NCBI GenBank assembly: GCA_019416285.1
Contig: DXXM01000031.1
Location: 1 to 39,604, forward strand
DNA length: 39,604 bases
From: Bacteroidales bacterium
Lineage (GTDB): Bacteria > Bacteroidota > Bacteroidia > Bacteroidales > Muribaculaceae
Direction: 5' to 3'
The translations under genes and the position numbers were made by a program. This document shows, one piece after another, positions 8,303 through 16,778 of this stretch (positions are counted from its first letter, which is position 1; each line of letters starts with the position of its first letter). The notes beneath the pieces were generated by a model. It was not told where the DNA came from. It saw only the letters and a list, made by a program, of their open reading frames with translations, and ran no database searches.

Positions 8303-9103
8303 TTACAGATATTGATCAATACCTTTTATCGCTTTTACGATACCTTCATTATTCCGTTTGCGGAGGATCGCCAGGTTGTCGGATCCGTTGCCCCGCTGCG
8401 GATGATAGAGGTGGAACTGGATGGCGGCGTAGCGTAAGTCACATTTCTTTACTCCTATACGGCTGAGGCGGAAAAGGAAGTCTGAGTCCTCATGTCCCCA
8501 GCCTTTGAAGGTTTCATCGAATCCGTTGACAGCGATGGCGTCGCTGCGCCAGAAAGCCATATTGCAACCTATGGCAAAGTATTTGTGGGGCTTGAAACGG
8601 TCGAGAAAAAGCCCCGACAACCAAAGAAGCCTGATGGCTTTGGTACGGTCTTTAAGTATCCCTCTTGATATTGGACCGAGTTTGCGTGTTCTGTGAGTGG
8701 CACAGATTTTTTCAGTCATCTGCTGATTCAACCTTACACGCGAGCCGTTTACGGCATATCCGGGGCGTGCGATGCGTTTGTGGTCCTCGATAAAACGGGG
8801 ATGGAGCATCATATCGCCGTCAATCTGAATGATGTATTCGCTTTTTGCGGCGGCTATGGCCCGGTTGCGTATCGCTCCCGGTCTGAAGCCCTCATCAGGT
8901 TGCCATATATGGCGGATTAAATGGCCTATACGGTCATCGTTCATCCAGTTTTTGATAAGTTCGGCTGTCTCGGCGCCGGAACCGTCGTCGGCAATCAGGA
9001 TTTCATCAGGCAGCCTGGTCTGCGCCCTGACACTGTCGAGGATTACGGCGAGCGCATCGGGACGATTATATGTGGTTATTACAAGTGCTGTAGAGTAAGA
9101 CAT
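8303..9103 (-). CDS. Family 2 glycosyltransferase (LPS operon, last gene)
   Basis: 266 aa. It has the GT-A nucleotide-sugar fold: ALVITTYNRPDALAVILDSV at the N-terminus, the ADDGS motif near residue 39, and QIDGDMML (DxD-type metal-binding motif) near residue 94. GWGHEDSDFLFRL near residue 222 is the galactosyltransferase-type C-terminal (Glyco_transf_7C-like) motif that carries the catalytic base. It would add a hexose to an acceptor on the cytoplasmic face. As the last gene of the waaA operon, starting 18 bp after the preceding stop, it probably acts in LPS core or O-chain assembly; donor and acceptor are unknown. Confidence 0.9.
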   Translation of the reverse strand: MSYSTALVITTYNRPDALAVILDSVRAQTRLPDEILIADDGSGAETAELIKNWMNDDRIGHLIRHIWQPDEGFRPGAIRNRAIAAAKSEYIIQIDGDMMLHPRFIEDHKRIARPGYAVNGSRVRLNQQMTEKICATHRTRKLGPISRGILKDRTKAIRLLWLSGLFLDRFKPHKYFAIGCNMAFWRSDAIAVNGFDETFKGWGHEDSDFLFRLSRIGVKKCDLRYAAIQFHLYHPQRGNGSDNLAILRKRNNEGIVKAIKGIDQYL

Positions 9104-9121
9104 TGCAGATATGGGATGTGA

Positions 9122-11083
9122 TTATTTAGCGGTGACATTGTTGGCATCCATGCGCTGTTTGTAGCTCTGGATGATGGCACACATGTGTTCGAACATATCG
9201 CGCTCCTGGTCTTTGGGGAGTTTTCCCTTGAGATTTTCCTTGAGCAGCGGGTCTTTTTTGTAATTGTAGATTTCTGATATCTGTTGGTTTTCCATGCGCA
9301 TGACATAGTCGCCTTTGAAATATTGGGGGAAGAAGTCCCAGTTGAAGGCCCACATCTCGTCGTCGGGGGTGTTGAGGATGTCTTTGCCGAAGGCGATGTA
9401 GGGGCGGTCGTAGCCCACATAGTTGAGCATGGTCGGCATTATGTCCATCTGCTGCACTATGCCTGACCTGCGGCCGGAGGGAAATTCACCCGAGGGATCG
9501 TAGAAGAGGATGGGGATTCTGAATCCGCCAACTTCGCCGAAGTAGACATCGTGGGTACGCTTGCTGCTCGCATGGTCGGCGGTGATGATGAAGATGGTGT
9601 TTTTGAACCACGGTTCCTTGCTCGCGCTTTCGAAGAAACGTTTGAGCGAGTAGTCGGCATAGCGGATGCACTTGTGGAGCTTGTGGAGACCTTCGTCGAC
9701 GAACACATCTTTATATTTTTCGGGTACAGCGAAGGGATGGTGTGACGAGAGGGTGAACACGCTCGCCATGAAAGGCTGGGGCATCTCGCTGATTTCAGCG
9801 CAGAAATATTGCAGGAAGGGCTCGTCCCATATACCCCATTTGCCGTCAAATTCTTTCATGCCGCCGAAACGCGGATCGGCCACAAACTCATTTTTGCCGA
9901 AATATCTGTCGATTCCGGCCTGCTTCATGAAGGCGTTGAAGCCGAGCGATTCATTGTCGGCTCCGTGGAAGAAGGCCGAGAAGTAGCCCATGTTCTTCAG
10001 CTCGCTTGCGAGAGAATTGATGTGGTTGAGCGAGTGGGGCGAGAGGACGAAGGGTCGGTCCATACGGGGAATGGAGGCTATGACAGCGGGCAGGGCGTCG
10101 ATGCTGAATCCGCCGTTGGCAAATGACTGCTCAAACGAGAGACAGTGCTGGAGGAGGGAATCGGTGAAAGGTGTGTAGCCCTTGTAAGTGCCGTTGTCGA
10201 GGTCTTTGTTGAGGGCGCCGATAAATTCCTGTGCGAAGCTCTCGACAACGAGTATCACGATGTTTCTTTTTCTCACAGTCAGGGAGTCGGAGGGGGTGTG
10301 GAGCGGAGAGTAGACTGCGGCGAGCGATTCCTCGTCCTTGAACAGTATCGGTGTCTTTTCGGCCATCTGATTGACCGTGCGAATCATCGAGAAGGGTGTG
10401 TTGAGCACAATACCGGTCTGCATCGGGTCGTTGACGAACTTATGCGCATAGTTGACCGATATAGGACGGGTGGCGGTGAAGAATGTGTTGCCGCGCATAC
10501 CGCAGATGGCTATAGGCGCGATGATTACAAGAGTAATTATCTGAGTCAGATAGTAGCGTCCGCGCGGTTTCACGGGGGTGCCGGGGTAACGGTAGCATTT
10601 CCAGAGGAAATAAATCATCGCGGCGGCGAGTACGACGAAGTACCAGTGGTTGATGACTTCCACCCACACGATTCCGCCAAGATTGTTGTCGCCCTTGAAT
10701 TCCTCGAATATGGCCATTGACGAGCGGTGTTTCCTGAACTCGAAGAATACAGAATCGGCGAGGTTCATCAGTATTGCAGCCGAGTTTATCACCACATAAA
10801 TCCATTTTGTCGTGAGCCAGTAGCCGCGGCGCTCTTTGATGTGGAGCGGAAAGAGGTAGAGGAGAATCACGAGGGCATTGGTATAGAAAATGGCCGAGGT
10901 GTCGAAGCGCCATCCGCCGAGAGTGATGTTCCAGAACGTGTGCCACGACATATTGGCGCTGTAGAGGCTCCAGTTTTCAAATAGGAAAGCCAGGCGGCAT
11001 ATCTCATAGCAGATATATACCCAAAGTAGATTGAGAATCAGCCCGACGGGGTTGGAATTTATGATTTCGGAATATTTTTTCAT
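9122..11083 (-). CDS. LtaS-like membrane sulfatase-fold protein 1 (phosphoglycerol or phosphoethanolamine transferase candidate)
   Basis: 653 aa from the ATG at 11083. An upstream in-frame GTG would add 30 polar residues but gives no better signal and abuts the previous stop, so the ATG (MKKYSEIINSN) is chosen. Five hydrophobic helices (about 12-215) are followed by an extracytoplasmic alkaline-phosphatase/sulfatase-fold domain: ILVVESFAQEFIGAL (metal-binding Glu), FANGGFSIDALPAVIASIP (nucleophile region, Ser where LtaS has Thr), HGADNESLGF, FTLSSHHPFAVP and ITADHAS (Asp-His metal ligands). Members transfer phosphoglycerol or phosphoethanolamine from phospholipid. Placement in an LPS operon suggests decoration of lipid A or core rather than teichoic acid synthesis. 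Confidence 0.88.
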   Translation of the reverse strand: MKKYSEIINSNPVGLILNLLWVYICYEICRLAFLFENWSLYSANMSWHTFWNITLGGWRFDTSAIFYTNALVILLYLFPLHIKERRGYWLTTKWIYVVINSAAILMNLADSVFFEFRKHRSSMAIFEEFKGDNNLGGIVWVEVINHWYFVVLAAAMIYFLWKCYRYPGTPVKPRGRYYLTQIITLVIIAPIAICGMRGNTFFTATRPISVNYAHKFVNDPMQTGIVLNTPFSMIRTVNQMAEKTPILFKDEESLAAVYSPLHTPSDSLTVRKRNIVILVVESFAQEFIGALNKDLDNGTYKGYTPFTDSLLQHCLSFEQSFANGGFSIDALPAVIASIPRMDRPFVLSPHSLNHINSLASELKNMGYFSAFFHGADNESLGFNAFMKQAGIDRYFGKNEFVADPRFGGMKEFDGKWGIWDEPFLQYFCAEISEMPQPFMASVFTLSSHHPFAVPEKYKDVFVDEGLHKLHKCIRYADYSLKRFFESASKEPWFKNTIFIITADHASSKRTHDVYFGEVGGFRIPILFYDPSGEFPSGRRSGIVQQMDIMPTMLNYVGYDRPYIAFGKDILNTPDDEMWAFNWDFFPQYFKGDYVMRMENQQISEIYNYKKDPLLKENLKGKLPKDQERDMFEHMCAIIQSYKQRMDANNVTAK

Positions 11084-11173
11084 AGCAAAATCTCTTTTCA
11101 AATATATGTGGTTAGATGTGGTATGTGAAAATACTGTCGATTGACTGCTGTGTGCCGTGGCGTCTCGTTTCAC

Positions 11174-13015
11174 TTATCTTTGACTCAGATCCTCATAGAG
11201 TTTCTGAAGAATTGCGCGCCCTTGGCGCTCGCGTTGCGGGTCGGGGCCCTCGATGGCCTGGTCGGAAACGTTGTCGACAATGGTCACTCCGCGCCGGTCT
11301 GTCAGCATGAAGCCATTGGTGTAGGTGTGGAATGAGAATTGTTCCTTGTATGTATCGGCGAGCACGTCGCGGCTGAAAATAAATTCGTCGTGCGGGAGGC
11401 CCATCTGACCGAGAAGCGTGGCGGCGAGGTCTGTCTGACTCATTAGCGTGTCGATGCGGACCGGGCCGTTGACCGCACCTCCGGCAAGCAGCAGGGGAAT
11501 ATGGGCGTATTCGCTGCGTGATTTGGGTGTATGTGAAGCGTTGTAGCCGTGGTCGGCCACGCAGATGATCAACAGATTGTTCCAGGCGGGAGTTTTCTTG
11601 AGTTTGTCGACAAACTCTCCGAAACAGTGGTCGACATAGGCGAATGAGTTCGCCACCTCGTCGTCGGGCAGACGGTTGTAGGGGACTGTGAATGGCTCGT
11701 GAGAGCTGAGGGTCTGAAAGGTGGTGAACCAGCGCTCGCCACGCTTGGTTCTGTCCATTATGTCGTCGAAAACATAGTCGAACATGTAACCGTCCTGGAC
11801 GCCCCACTTGCATGTGGGGGCTGACGACGGAATATCTTTCTGACTGACGAGAGTGTCGTGGCCGGAGGCAAGATAATAGTCCGATTTGTGCATGATAGTC
11901 AGCTCGCCGCCGTGGACGGCCGTGGTGACGTAGCCTTCCTCTTTCAGCCGCCGGGGAAGAGCGGGGAGATTGGGGAGCTTGCGGGTGTAGCGTATCACAC
12001 TCGTGGTTGGCTGGCCGAGGTAGCCGCTCAGAAGGCACACGAGGCCGCGGTCGGTGCGGAAACTGCCGGCGGTGCAGTTGGTGAACATCACCCCCTCGGA
12101 GGCTATGCGGTCAACGTTGACAGCCACATCCTTGCGCCCTCCGAGCGACGGCACAAATTCCGCGCCGAGACTCTCCCACACAATCAGCAGGATATTGGGG
12201 CGCTCCGTGCGCAGCAGTTTGCGTGACGGTACTCCTCCGGTGGGGAAGAGCGGACCAACGATTTTCTCGCACTCCTCCGGCTCGAAGAAGCGGAATTTCC
12301 CCTTGAACTCATCTTTCGTGCTGAGAGAGTATATAAGATTGTAGGCGGGATTGAGCGCCCAGTGGTTGTAGAAGGGATTTTGGCTGTAGTAGACCACGCT
12401 CGGGTTGTTCGGGCGGATTTTCAGGCCGCGGATTATGGCGAAAAGCGCCCCGACGCAGACCGCCATGCCGAGAAATACCGGCAGGCATTTCCACCATGCG
12501 AGCCAGGGAGTGGTAAGAAGAGCCGACGTGCATTTTGCCGTCAGATATTCGGCACCGGCGAAAAACAGAGCTGCACAGAGGGCTACGAGAGTGAAGGCTC
12601 CGACGATATAGCCTGTTGAGACGCTTGCGAATGTCCCTTTGAGCGAGCGCAGGTAGACGAAGGCAGATGAGTCGAGCTTGTAGCCCCAGAAACGGTAGAG
12701 CAATGTGTCTGAAACACAGATAAGAGACACCGTTATCGAGATGATTATATTGTAAATCAACAGGACGGTTCCTGCGTTGAAACAGGGCAGCAGCGTGTGC
12801 AGTCCGCTGACAAGCAGGGGGAGGGCGGTGAGATACGAGGCTATGATGAGGTCGGATACAAATCCATGGGAATATACGCGGCGGATGTCGCCGGCAGTGA
12901 GGTTTTCGGTGTTCACGACCCGGTTGTAGAGGCCGAAAGCCGGCTTCTGCACCACTTCGAAGAAGAGGACGCAATAGCAGAAATATATCACCGTGAACAG
13001 TACAAAACCAAACAT
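11174..13015 (-). CDS. LtaS-like membrane sulfatase-fold protein 2
   Basis: 613 aa. Five N-terminal hydrophobic helices (about 1-200) precede a sulfatase-fold domain: ILLIVWESLGAEFVPSL (metal-binding Glu), CTAGSFRTDRGLVCLLSGY (Thr nucleophile position), TAVHGGELTIMHKSDYYLAS, FQTLSSHEPFTVPYNRL and ICVADHGYN (Asp-His ligands). It has the same architecture as its downstream neighbour but retains Thr, so the two are divergent paralogues rather than a recent duplication. Expected to act at the periplasmic face on LPS or another envelope glycan. It lies 25 bp after the GT9 gene in the same operon. Confidence 0.88.
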   Translation of the reverse strand: MFGFVLFTVIYFCYCVLFFEVVQKPAFGLYNRVVNTENLTAGDIRRVYSHGFVSDLIIASYLTALPLLVSGLHTLLPCFNAGTVLLIYNIIISITVSLICVSDTLLYRFWGYKLDSSAFVYLRSLKGTFASVSTGYIVGAFTLVALCAALFFAGAEYLTAKCTSALLTTPWLAWWKCLPVFLGMAVCVGALFAIIRGLKIRPNNPSVVYYSQNPFYNHWALNPAYNLIYSLSTKDEFKGKFRFFEPEECEKIVGPLFPTGGVPSRKLLRTERPNILLIVWESLGAEFVPSLGGRKDVAVNVDRIASEGVMFTNCTAGSFRTDRGLVCLLSGYLGQPTTSVIRYTRKLPNLPALPRRLKEEGYVTTAVHGGELTIMHKSDYYLASGHDTLVSQKDIPSSAPTCKWGVQDGYMFDYVFDDIMDRTKRGERWFTTFQTLSSHEPFTVPYNRLPDDEVANSFAYVDHCFGEFVDKLKKTPAWNNLLIICVADHGYNASHTPKSRSEYAHIPLLLAGGAVNGPVRIDTLMSQTDLAATLLGQMGLPHDEFIFSRDVLADTYKEQFSFHTYTNGFMLTDRRGVTIVDNVSDQAIEGPDPQRERQGRAILQKLYEDLSQR

Positions 13016-13040
13016 AACACTATGCTTATTATGATGTAAT

Positions 13041-14057
13041 TTATTTTCCTACAGGGACGAGTTGTCGGATTCTGTCGACAATAACCTCGGGTTCGAGCTG
13101 ACACATACAGTCGAAATGGCCTTTCGGACATTCCGGCGACCCGCCCACCGTGCATGGTTGACAAGGCAGGTCGAGGCAGATGGCATTTTCCTTGGTCTGA
13201 CGGTAGCCCATGAAGCCGCAAGCCGGGGTAGTGCTTCCCCACACGCTCACGACCGGTGTTCCGGCGAGAGCCGCCATGTGCTGGTTGGATGAATCCATGC
13301 TGACCATTACATCCATCGCACCCATGAGCGCTATTTCTTCTTCAAGAGCGAAGCGGCCGGCAAACGACTCGCAATTGTCGTATACCGACGCCCACTGCTG
13401 CAACTCCTCCGCTTCCTGTCCGCGCCCTCCGAAGAGATAGACATGGTAACCGTCGGCTATGAGAGAGCCGATTACCTCACGCATACTTCCTGCGGGATAT
13501 GTCTTGTTGAAATACCTTGCGAAAGGCGCTATGCCGATTGCCGGATGCTGCGGTTTGGCGGGGAGAACAGCCGCTCCCTTTTCATACAGATTGCGGAAGG
13601 TGAGGTCAATCGGATAGCCGAGACGGGCAAACACGTCGGCGTATCGACTGATGAACGACTGCTGTTGTTCTCCGGTCCTGAAAAGCTGTCCGCGCTTTGA
13701 CCTTTTCTTGTCGACCATCTCGACTCTGACTCCCCGCAGACGGAAATAGTTGTCGATAATCCATGAGCGGAGTACATTGTGAAGATCGGCCACGCAGTCT
13801 GGATTCAGTTTCCCGAGCCTACGCAGCAGTTTCAGAGTCCCGCCGATGCCCTTGTACTCACCCTTGAAATCCACACCGATAATATTGACATTGGCCGGTC
13901 TGTTGATGAACAGGCGGCCGAAAAACGGACGGGTGACTACATCGACAGTCAGCTGCGGATATTTTTCAGCAAGCGAATAGATTGCCGGGACTGTCATGGC
14001 CACATCGCCAAGCGCCGAAAGGCGTATAACCAACATTCGTTTTTTGTCGTTTTCCAT
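13041..14057 (-). CDS. Family 9 glycosyltransferase (heptosyltransferase-like)
   Basis: 338 aa. The N-terminus LVIRLSALGDVAMTVPAIYSL is the GT9/heptosyltransferase signature. The C-terminal half carries IGIAPFARYFNKTYPA, YLFGGRGQEAEELQ and SMDSSNQHMAALAGTPVVSVWG, the donor-binding motifs of the GT-B fold. It would transfer heptose or a related sugar to the growing LPS inner core at the cytoplasmic face. Because many Bacteroidota lack classical heptose-rich cores, the actual sugar is open. The start at MENDKKRMLVIR is used; an internal ATG seven codons later is also possible. Confidence 0.9.
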   Translation of the reverse strand: MENDKKRMLVIRLSALGDVAMTVPAIYSLAEKYPQLTVDVVTRPFFGRLFINRPANVNIIGVDFKGEYKGIGGTLKLLRRLGKLNPDCVADLHNVLRSWIIDNYFRLRGVRVEMVDKKRSKRGQLFRTGEQQQSFISRYADVFARLGYPIDLTFRNLYEKGAAVLPAKPQHPAIGIAPFARYFNKTYPAGSMREVIGSLIADGYHVYLFGGRGQEAEELQQWASVYDNCESFAGRFALEEEIALMGAMDVMVSMDSSNQHMAALAGTPVVSVWGSTTPACGFMGYRQTKENAICLDLPCQPCTVGGSPECPKGHFDCMCQLEPEVIVDRIRQLVPVGK

Positions 14058-14083
14058 ATCGTTAGTGTGTTTTGGGGGATGAA

Positions 14084-15070
14084 TCAGTGGAGCTGGCCGG
14101 TGAGTCTGAAATAGCGTTCAGCCGTCAGCCGGGCAATCAGCAACTGCCTGCTGCGGTCGCGGAACCCGTCAACATATTCATGGGCGTGGCTGATTATGGC
14201 CTCAGCCTTTTCAGGATGCGCTATATAATAGTTGAGCTTCTCGATGAGGTCGGAATAGTCAGGCTTTACCTCTATATAATGGTAGTCCGGGATGAGTGCC
14301 CCCTCCATGAACCACGATTCAATCCGCGGGCGCGGCATCACGGCGACGGAGTTTGACGACATCACCCATTTCAGGTTGGTGGCTACGTCGTGGCCCTCGA
14401 TGCTGGCTATAAACTTGTAGTCGAGCTGCTCCTCCATGGGGATATAGGGCTTGACAAAGCGCGGATCGGCGGCGTCGCGGTTAATCTGCCCGACGTCACA
14501 CATCGGATTGTCGATGAATTTCTCCAGGAAGAGTGAGCGCTGCGGTTGTCTGCGCACCACGTTGCGAAACACTATCATGTCCTTTTTCTGCAGGAAAGAG
14601 CGCGTATCGCTGATGAAACGGAAGTGGCGCACTTTGTTCAGCGGAAGGATGACGGTGTTGCTGTCGCCCTGCGTTATCGGTCGGGCTTTGGCGAAAGATG
14701 GCGAAAGGAGATTCCAGTCGACATCGCCCATAACGTAGTTGAAACGGCATTGGGCCGGAAAGCAGCGCACACATTCATAGAGGTCGAAGAAATATGTGGC
14801 ATACTTGTGTTTCTTGTGCCACGGATAGCGGAAATCGCCCACGCTGACGGCCGTCGACTCATCGACTGCCGCTCCCTCGGGGATACGGGCGTAATACTTC
14901 ACCCGGCGTTCAATCTCAGCCCTTTCACCGTCGGTCAGAGAGCGGAGCGCTGAGCGGAAGTTCAGCCTGAACAGGAGGTCCGGCAGGAAATAGCGTGAGA
15001 AATTTCCCGTGTAGAACGCCAGTCGCTGATAGCCTTTGATGAGAGAGCGGAAATCGGTGCGGATTCTCAT
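14084..15070 (-). CDS. Family 90 glycosyltransferase (CAP10/LpsA-like)
   Basis: 328 aa. The C-terminal half shows the GT90 hallmark: YKFIASIEGHDVATNLKWVM followed by SSNSVAVMPRPRIESWFMEG, the conserved acceptor/donor region of CAP10 and bacterial LpsA-type enzymes. The N-terminal part is basic and unspecific. Family members move xylose, glucose or related sugars onto LPS or protein. It lies 17 bp after the kdsB-like gene and 27 bp before the GT9 gene, consistent with LPS core assembly. Confidence 0.85.
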   Translation of the reverse strand: MRIRTDFRSLIKGYQRLAFYTGNFSRYFLPDLLFRLNFRSALRSLTDGERAEIERRVKYYARIPEGAAVDESTAVSVGDFRYPWHKKHKYATYFFDLYECVRCFPAQCRFNYVMGDVDWNLLSPSFAKARPITQGDSNTVILPLNKVRHFRFISDTRSFLQKKDMIVFRNVVRRQPQRSLFLEKFIDNPMCDVGQINRDAADPRFVKPYIPMEEQLDYKFIASIEGHDVATNLKWVMSSNSVAVMPRPRIESWFMEGALIPDYHYIEVKPDYSDLIEKLNYYIAHPEKAEAIISHAHEYVDGFRDRSRQLLIARLTAERYFRLTGQLH

Positions 15071-15086
15071 TTATGTATGAAGAATA

Positions 15087-15818
15087 TTATCTGGACTGTT
15101 CTTTAAGATATGCCTCCACTCCGTCGATGTCCTTGCGGTTGTCGACAGAAAGTGATTTGCAGTGACAGTTGTAATAATAAATCGGCATGTGGTTCTCGAG
15201 GAAGCGGAACGAGTCGTTTTCCTCAATCTTCTCGATGGGTCCGCGCGGTGTGTTGTGGTAGAAGTCGAGAGCCTTGCGGGTGAAGGCGCCCACGCCGACG
15301 AATTTGTGGAACACATAGTCCATCGCTCCCTTGGGATAGGGGATGGGGCTGCGAGAGATGAAGAGGCAGCGGTCATCCTTGGCGGTGACAATCTTGAGAT
15401 TGGTGGCGTCGACAACCTCCACAGGATTGGTGAAGTCGGTCATGAGGTTGGAGACGAAGAAATCATCGGCCTTGAGTCCGTCGGGGATACACTGGATGAT
15501 TGCGTCGCGTGTGAGAAGAGGCTCGTCGCCGTTGACCATCACATAGAGGTCGGCCTCGATGCGGCTCGACACTTCATAGAGACGCTCGGTGGCCGTGTCG
15601 TGATCCGACCGTGTCATTACTACTTTGGCCCCGAAACTTTCAGCGGCCTTCTGTATCTTCTCACTATCGGTAGCCACGTAGACCTCCTCGAATATCTCCA
15701 CTTCCTTGCAATGGTCGTAGACCCATTGAATCATAGGTTTTCCACAGATAAGGGCGAGCGGCTTCTCGAAGAAGCGCGATGACTCGGCACGGGCTGGAAT
15801 CACGCAGATTATTTTCAT
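15087..15818 (-). CDS. kdsB: CMP-Kdo synthetase-like cytidylyltransferase (divergent KdsB)
   Basis: 243 aa. It activates Kdo (or a close relative) with CTP to give CMP-Kdo, the donor for WaaA. Visible KdsB elements: VIPARAESSRFFEKPLALI (CTP-binding loop), GKPMIQWVYDH, VYVATDSEKI, VNGDEPLL, SRSPIPYPKG, and LSVDNRKDIDGVE near the end. Several positions differ from the common bacterial form (RLPGKPL becomes RFFEKPL, and the middle, from PRGPIEKIEENDSFRFL, is unusual). Its location one gene from waaA supports Kdo activation, but an amino-Kdo or another ulosonic acid is possible. Length is normal for the family. Confidence 0.82.
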   Translation of the reverse strand: MKIICVIPARAESSRFFEKPLALICGKPMIQWVYDHCKEVEIFEEVYVATDSEKIQKAAESFGAKVVMTRSDHDTATERLYEVSSRIEADLYVMVNGDEPLLTRDAIIQCIPDGLKADDFFVSNLMTDFTNPVEVVDATNLKIVTAKDDRCLFISRSPIPYPKGAMDYVFHKFVGVGAFTRKALDFYHNTPRGPIEKIEENDSFRFLENHMPIYYYNCHCKSLSVDNRKDIDGVEAYLKEQSR

Positions 15819-15905
15819 TATCGTCTGATTTTTCTATGTTTTGTATATATGAGAGTTCTGATAATAGTTGGCTTAGGCCGGATGGTAGGAGAGAGGGTGT
15901 GGCTG

Positions 15906-16778
15906 TTACTGGTACCTCCAGCGGCGGTGTGACCACAGCCACAGCCCGGGGCGCCGGCGTATGGTCTCTTCAAGCATCTCCATGTATCGGCGGGTGTAAG
16001 GCGAATCTTCCTCCATGTTCTCGGGCTTGATTTCCTTGAACGTGAAGTGATAGTGCCCGCGTTTTTCCTTCTCGACTTCCAGGTAGAGGTAAGCGGCGTT
16101 GATGCGGTTGCCGATTTCCTCTCCGCCGGGATTGAATGGGGTTGTCTGATTGAGGAAGGTGGTGCGGTGGTGGGAGAATCCGGAGTTCGAGCGGTGGTCC
16201 GAGATGAAGCCGGTGATGAACTTGCGGCCTTCGTTGCGCCACCTTACGAGTGTACGGAACACCTGCTTCTGCGGCACCGATACCGGATTGAAGCGGGAGC
16301 GCACCTTGAGCATGAGCCGGTCAAAGGCTTTGTCGCGTTGGGGCTTGTAGACCTGGGCGCATATTTCAGTGACTTTGAAGTGACGGACTACTGCGGGGAC
16401 CCACTCCCAGTTGGCGTAATGGCCGAGATAGAGGACGACGGGATGCCCTTCGGAAGCGAGACGGTCGACGATTTCGGCGCCGCTCACTTTTATGCGTTTG
16501 TCTACCTGACGGTCGCTCATGTTGAGCAGTTTGACCGTCTCGACAATGTTGTCGGTAAACTGGCGGTAGAAGTCTTTCTCTATTTCACGCAGTTCTTTCT
16601 CATCCTTCTCGGGGAAGGAGTTGCGCAGATTCTGACGGATTACTTTCCTGCGGTATTTTATCCCCTTGCCGATGATGAGATACAGGATGTCGCTCAGACC
16701 GTAGAGGACGGGAAACGGAAGCAGGGCAAGGGCACCGAAGATGCCCCTGTAAAGGGTGTATTTTATTTTTTCGCGCAT
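15906..16778 (-). CDS. LpxL/HtrB-type lipid A late acyltransferase
   Basis: 290 aa. A hydrophobic N-terminal segment (about residues 10-38) anchors the protein at the inner membrane. The acyltransferase core has GHPVVLYLGHYANWEWVPAV, where HYANWE is the catalytic His-X4-Glu motif, and ends with RRRPGLWLWSHRRWRY, the C-terminal signature of LpxL/LpxM-like enzymes. It would add a secondary acyl chain to Kdo-lipid A. The start overlaps the end of waaA by 16 bp, which implies translational coupling and matches the pathway order (Kdo transfer before late acylation). Confidence 0.92.
   Translation of the reverse strand: MREKIKYTLYRGIFGALALLPFPVLYGLSDILYLIIGKGIKYRRKVIRQNLRNSFPEKDEKELREIEKDFYRQFTDNIVETVKLLNMSDRQVDKRIKVSGAEIVDRLASEGHPVVLYLGHYANWEWVPAVVRHFKVTEICAQVYKPQRDKAFDRLMLKVRSRFNPVSVPQKQVFRTLVRWRNEGRKFITGFISDHRSNSGFSHHRTTFLNQTTPFNPGGEEIGNRINAAYLYLEVEKEKRGHYHFTFKEIKPENMEEDSPYTRRYMEMLEETIRRRPGLWLWSHRRWRYQ

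Noticed and set aside
11084..11173. 30-residue N-terminal extension of the first LtaS-like protein from a GTG start
   Set aside because: The extension is polar and unlike a membrane-protein start, and the ATG at 11083 immediately precedes the first membrane helix.
9284..11335. Long plus-strand reading frames opposite the LPS operon, such as 10145-10720
   Set aside because: They are GC-driven antisense frames with no protein-like features, lying over genes with clear conserved motifs.
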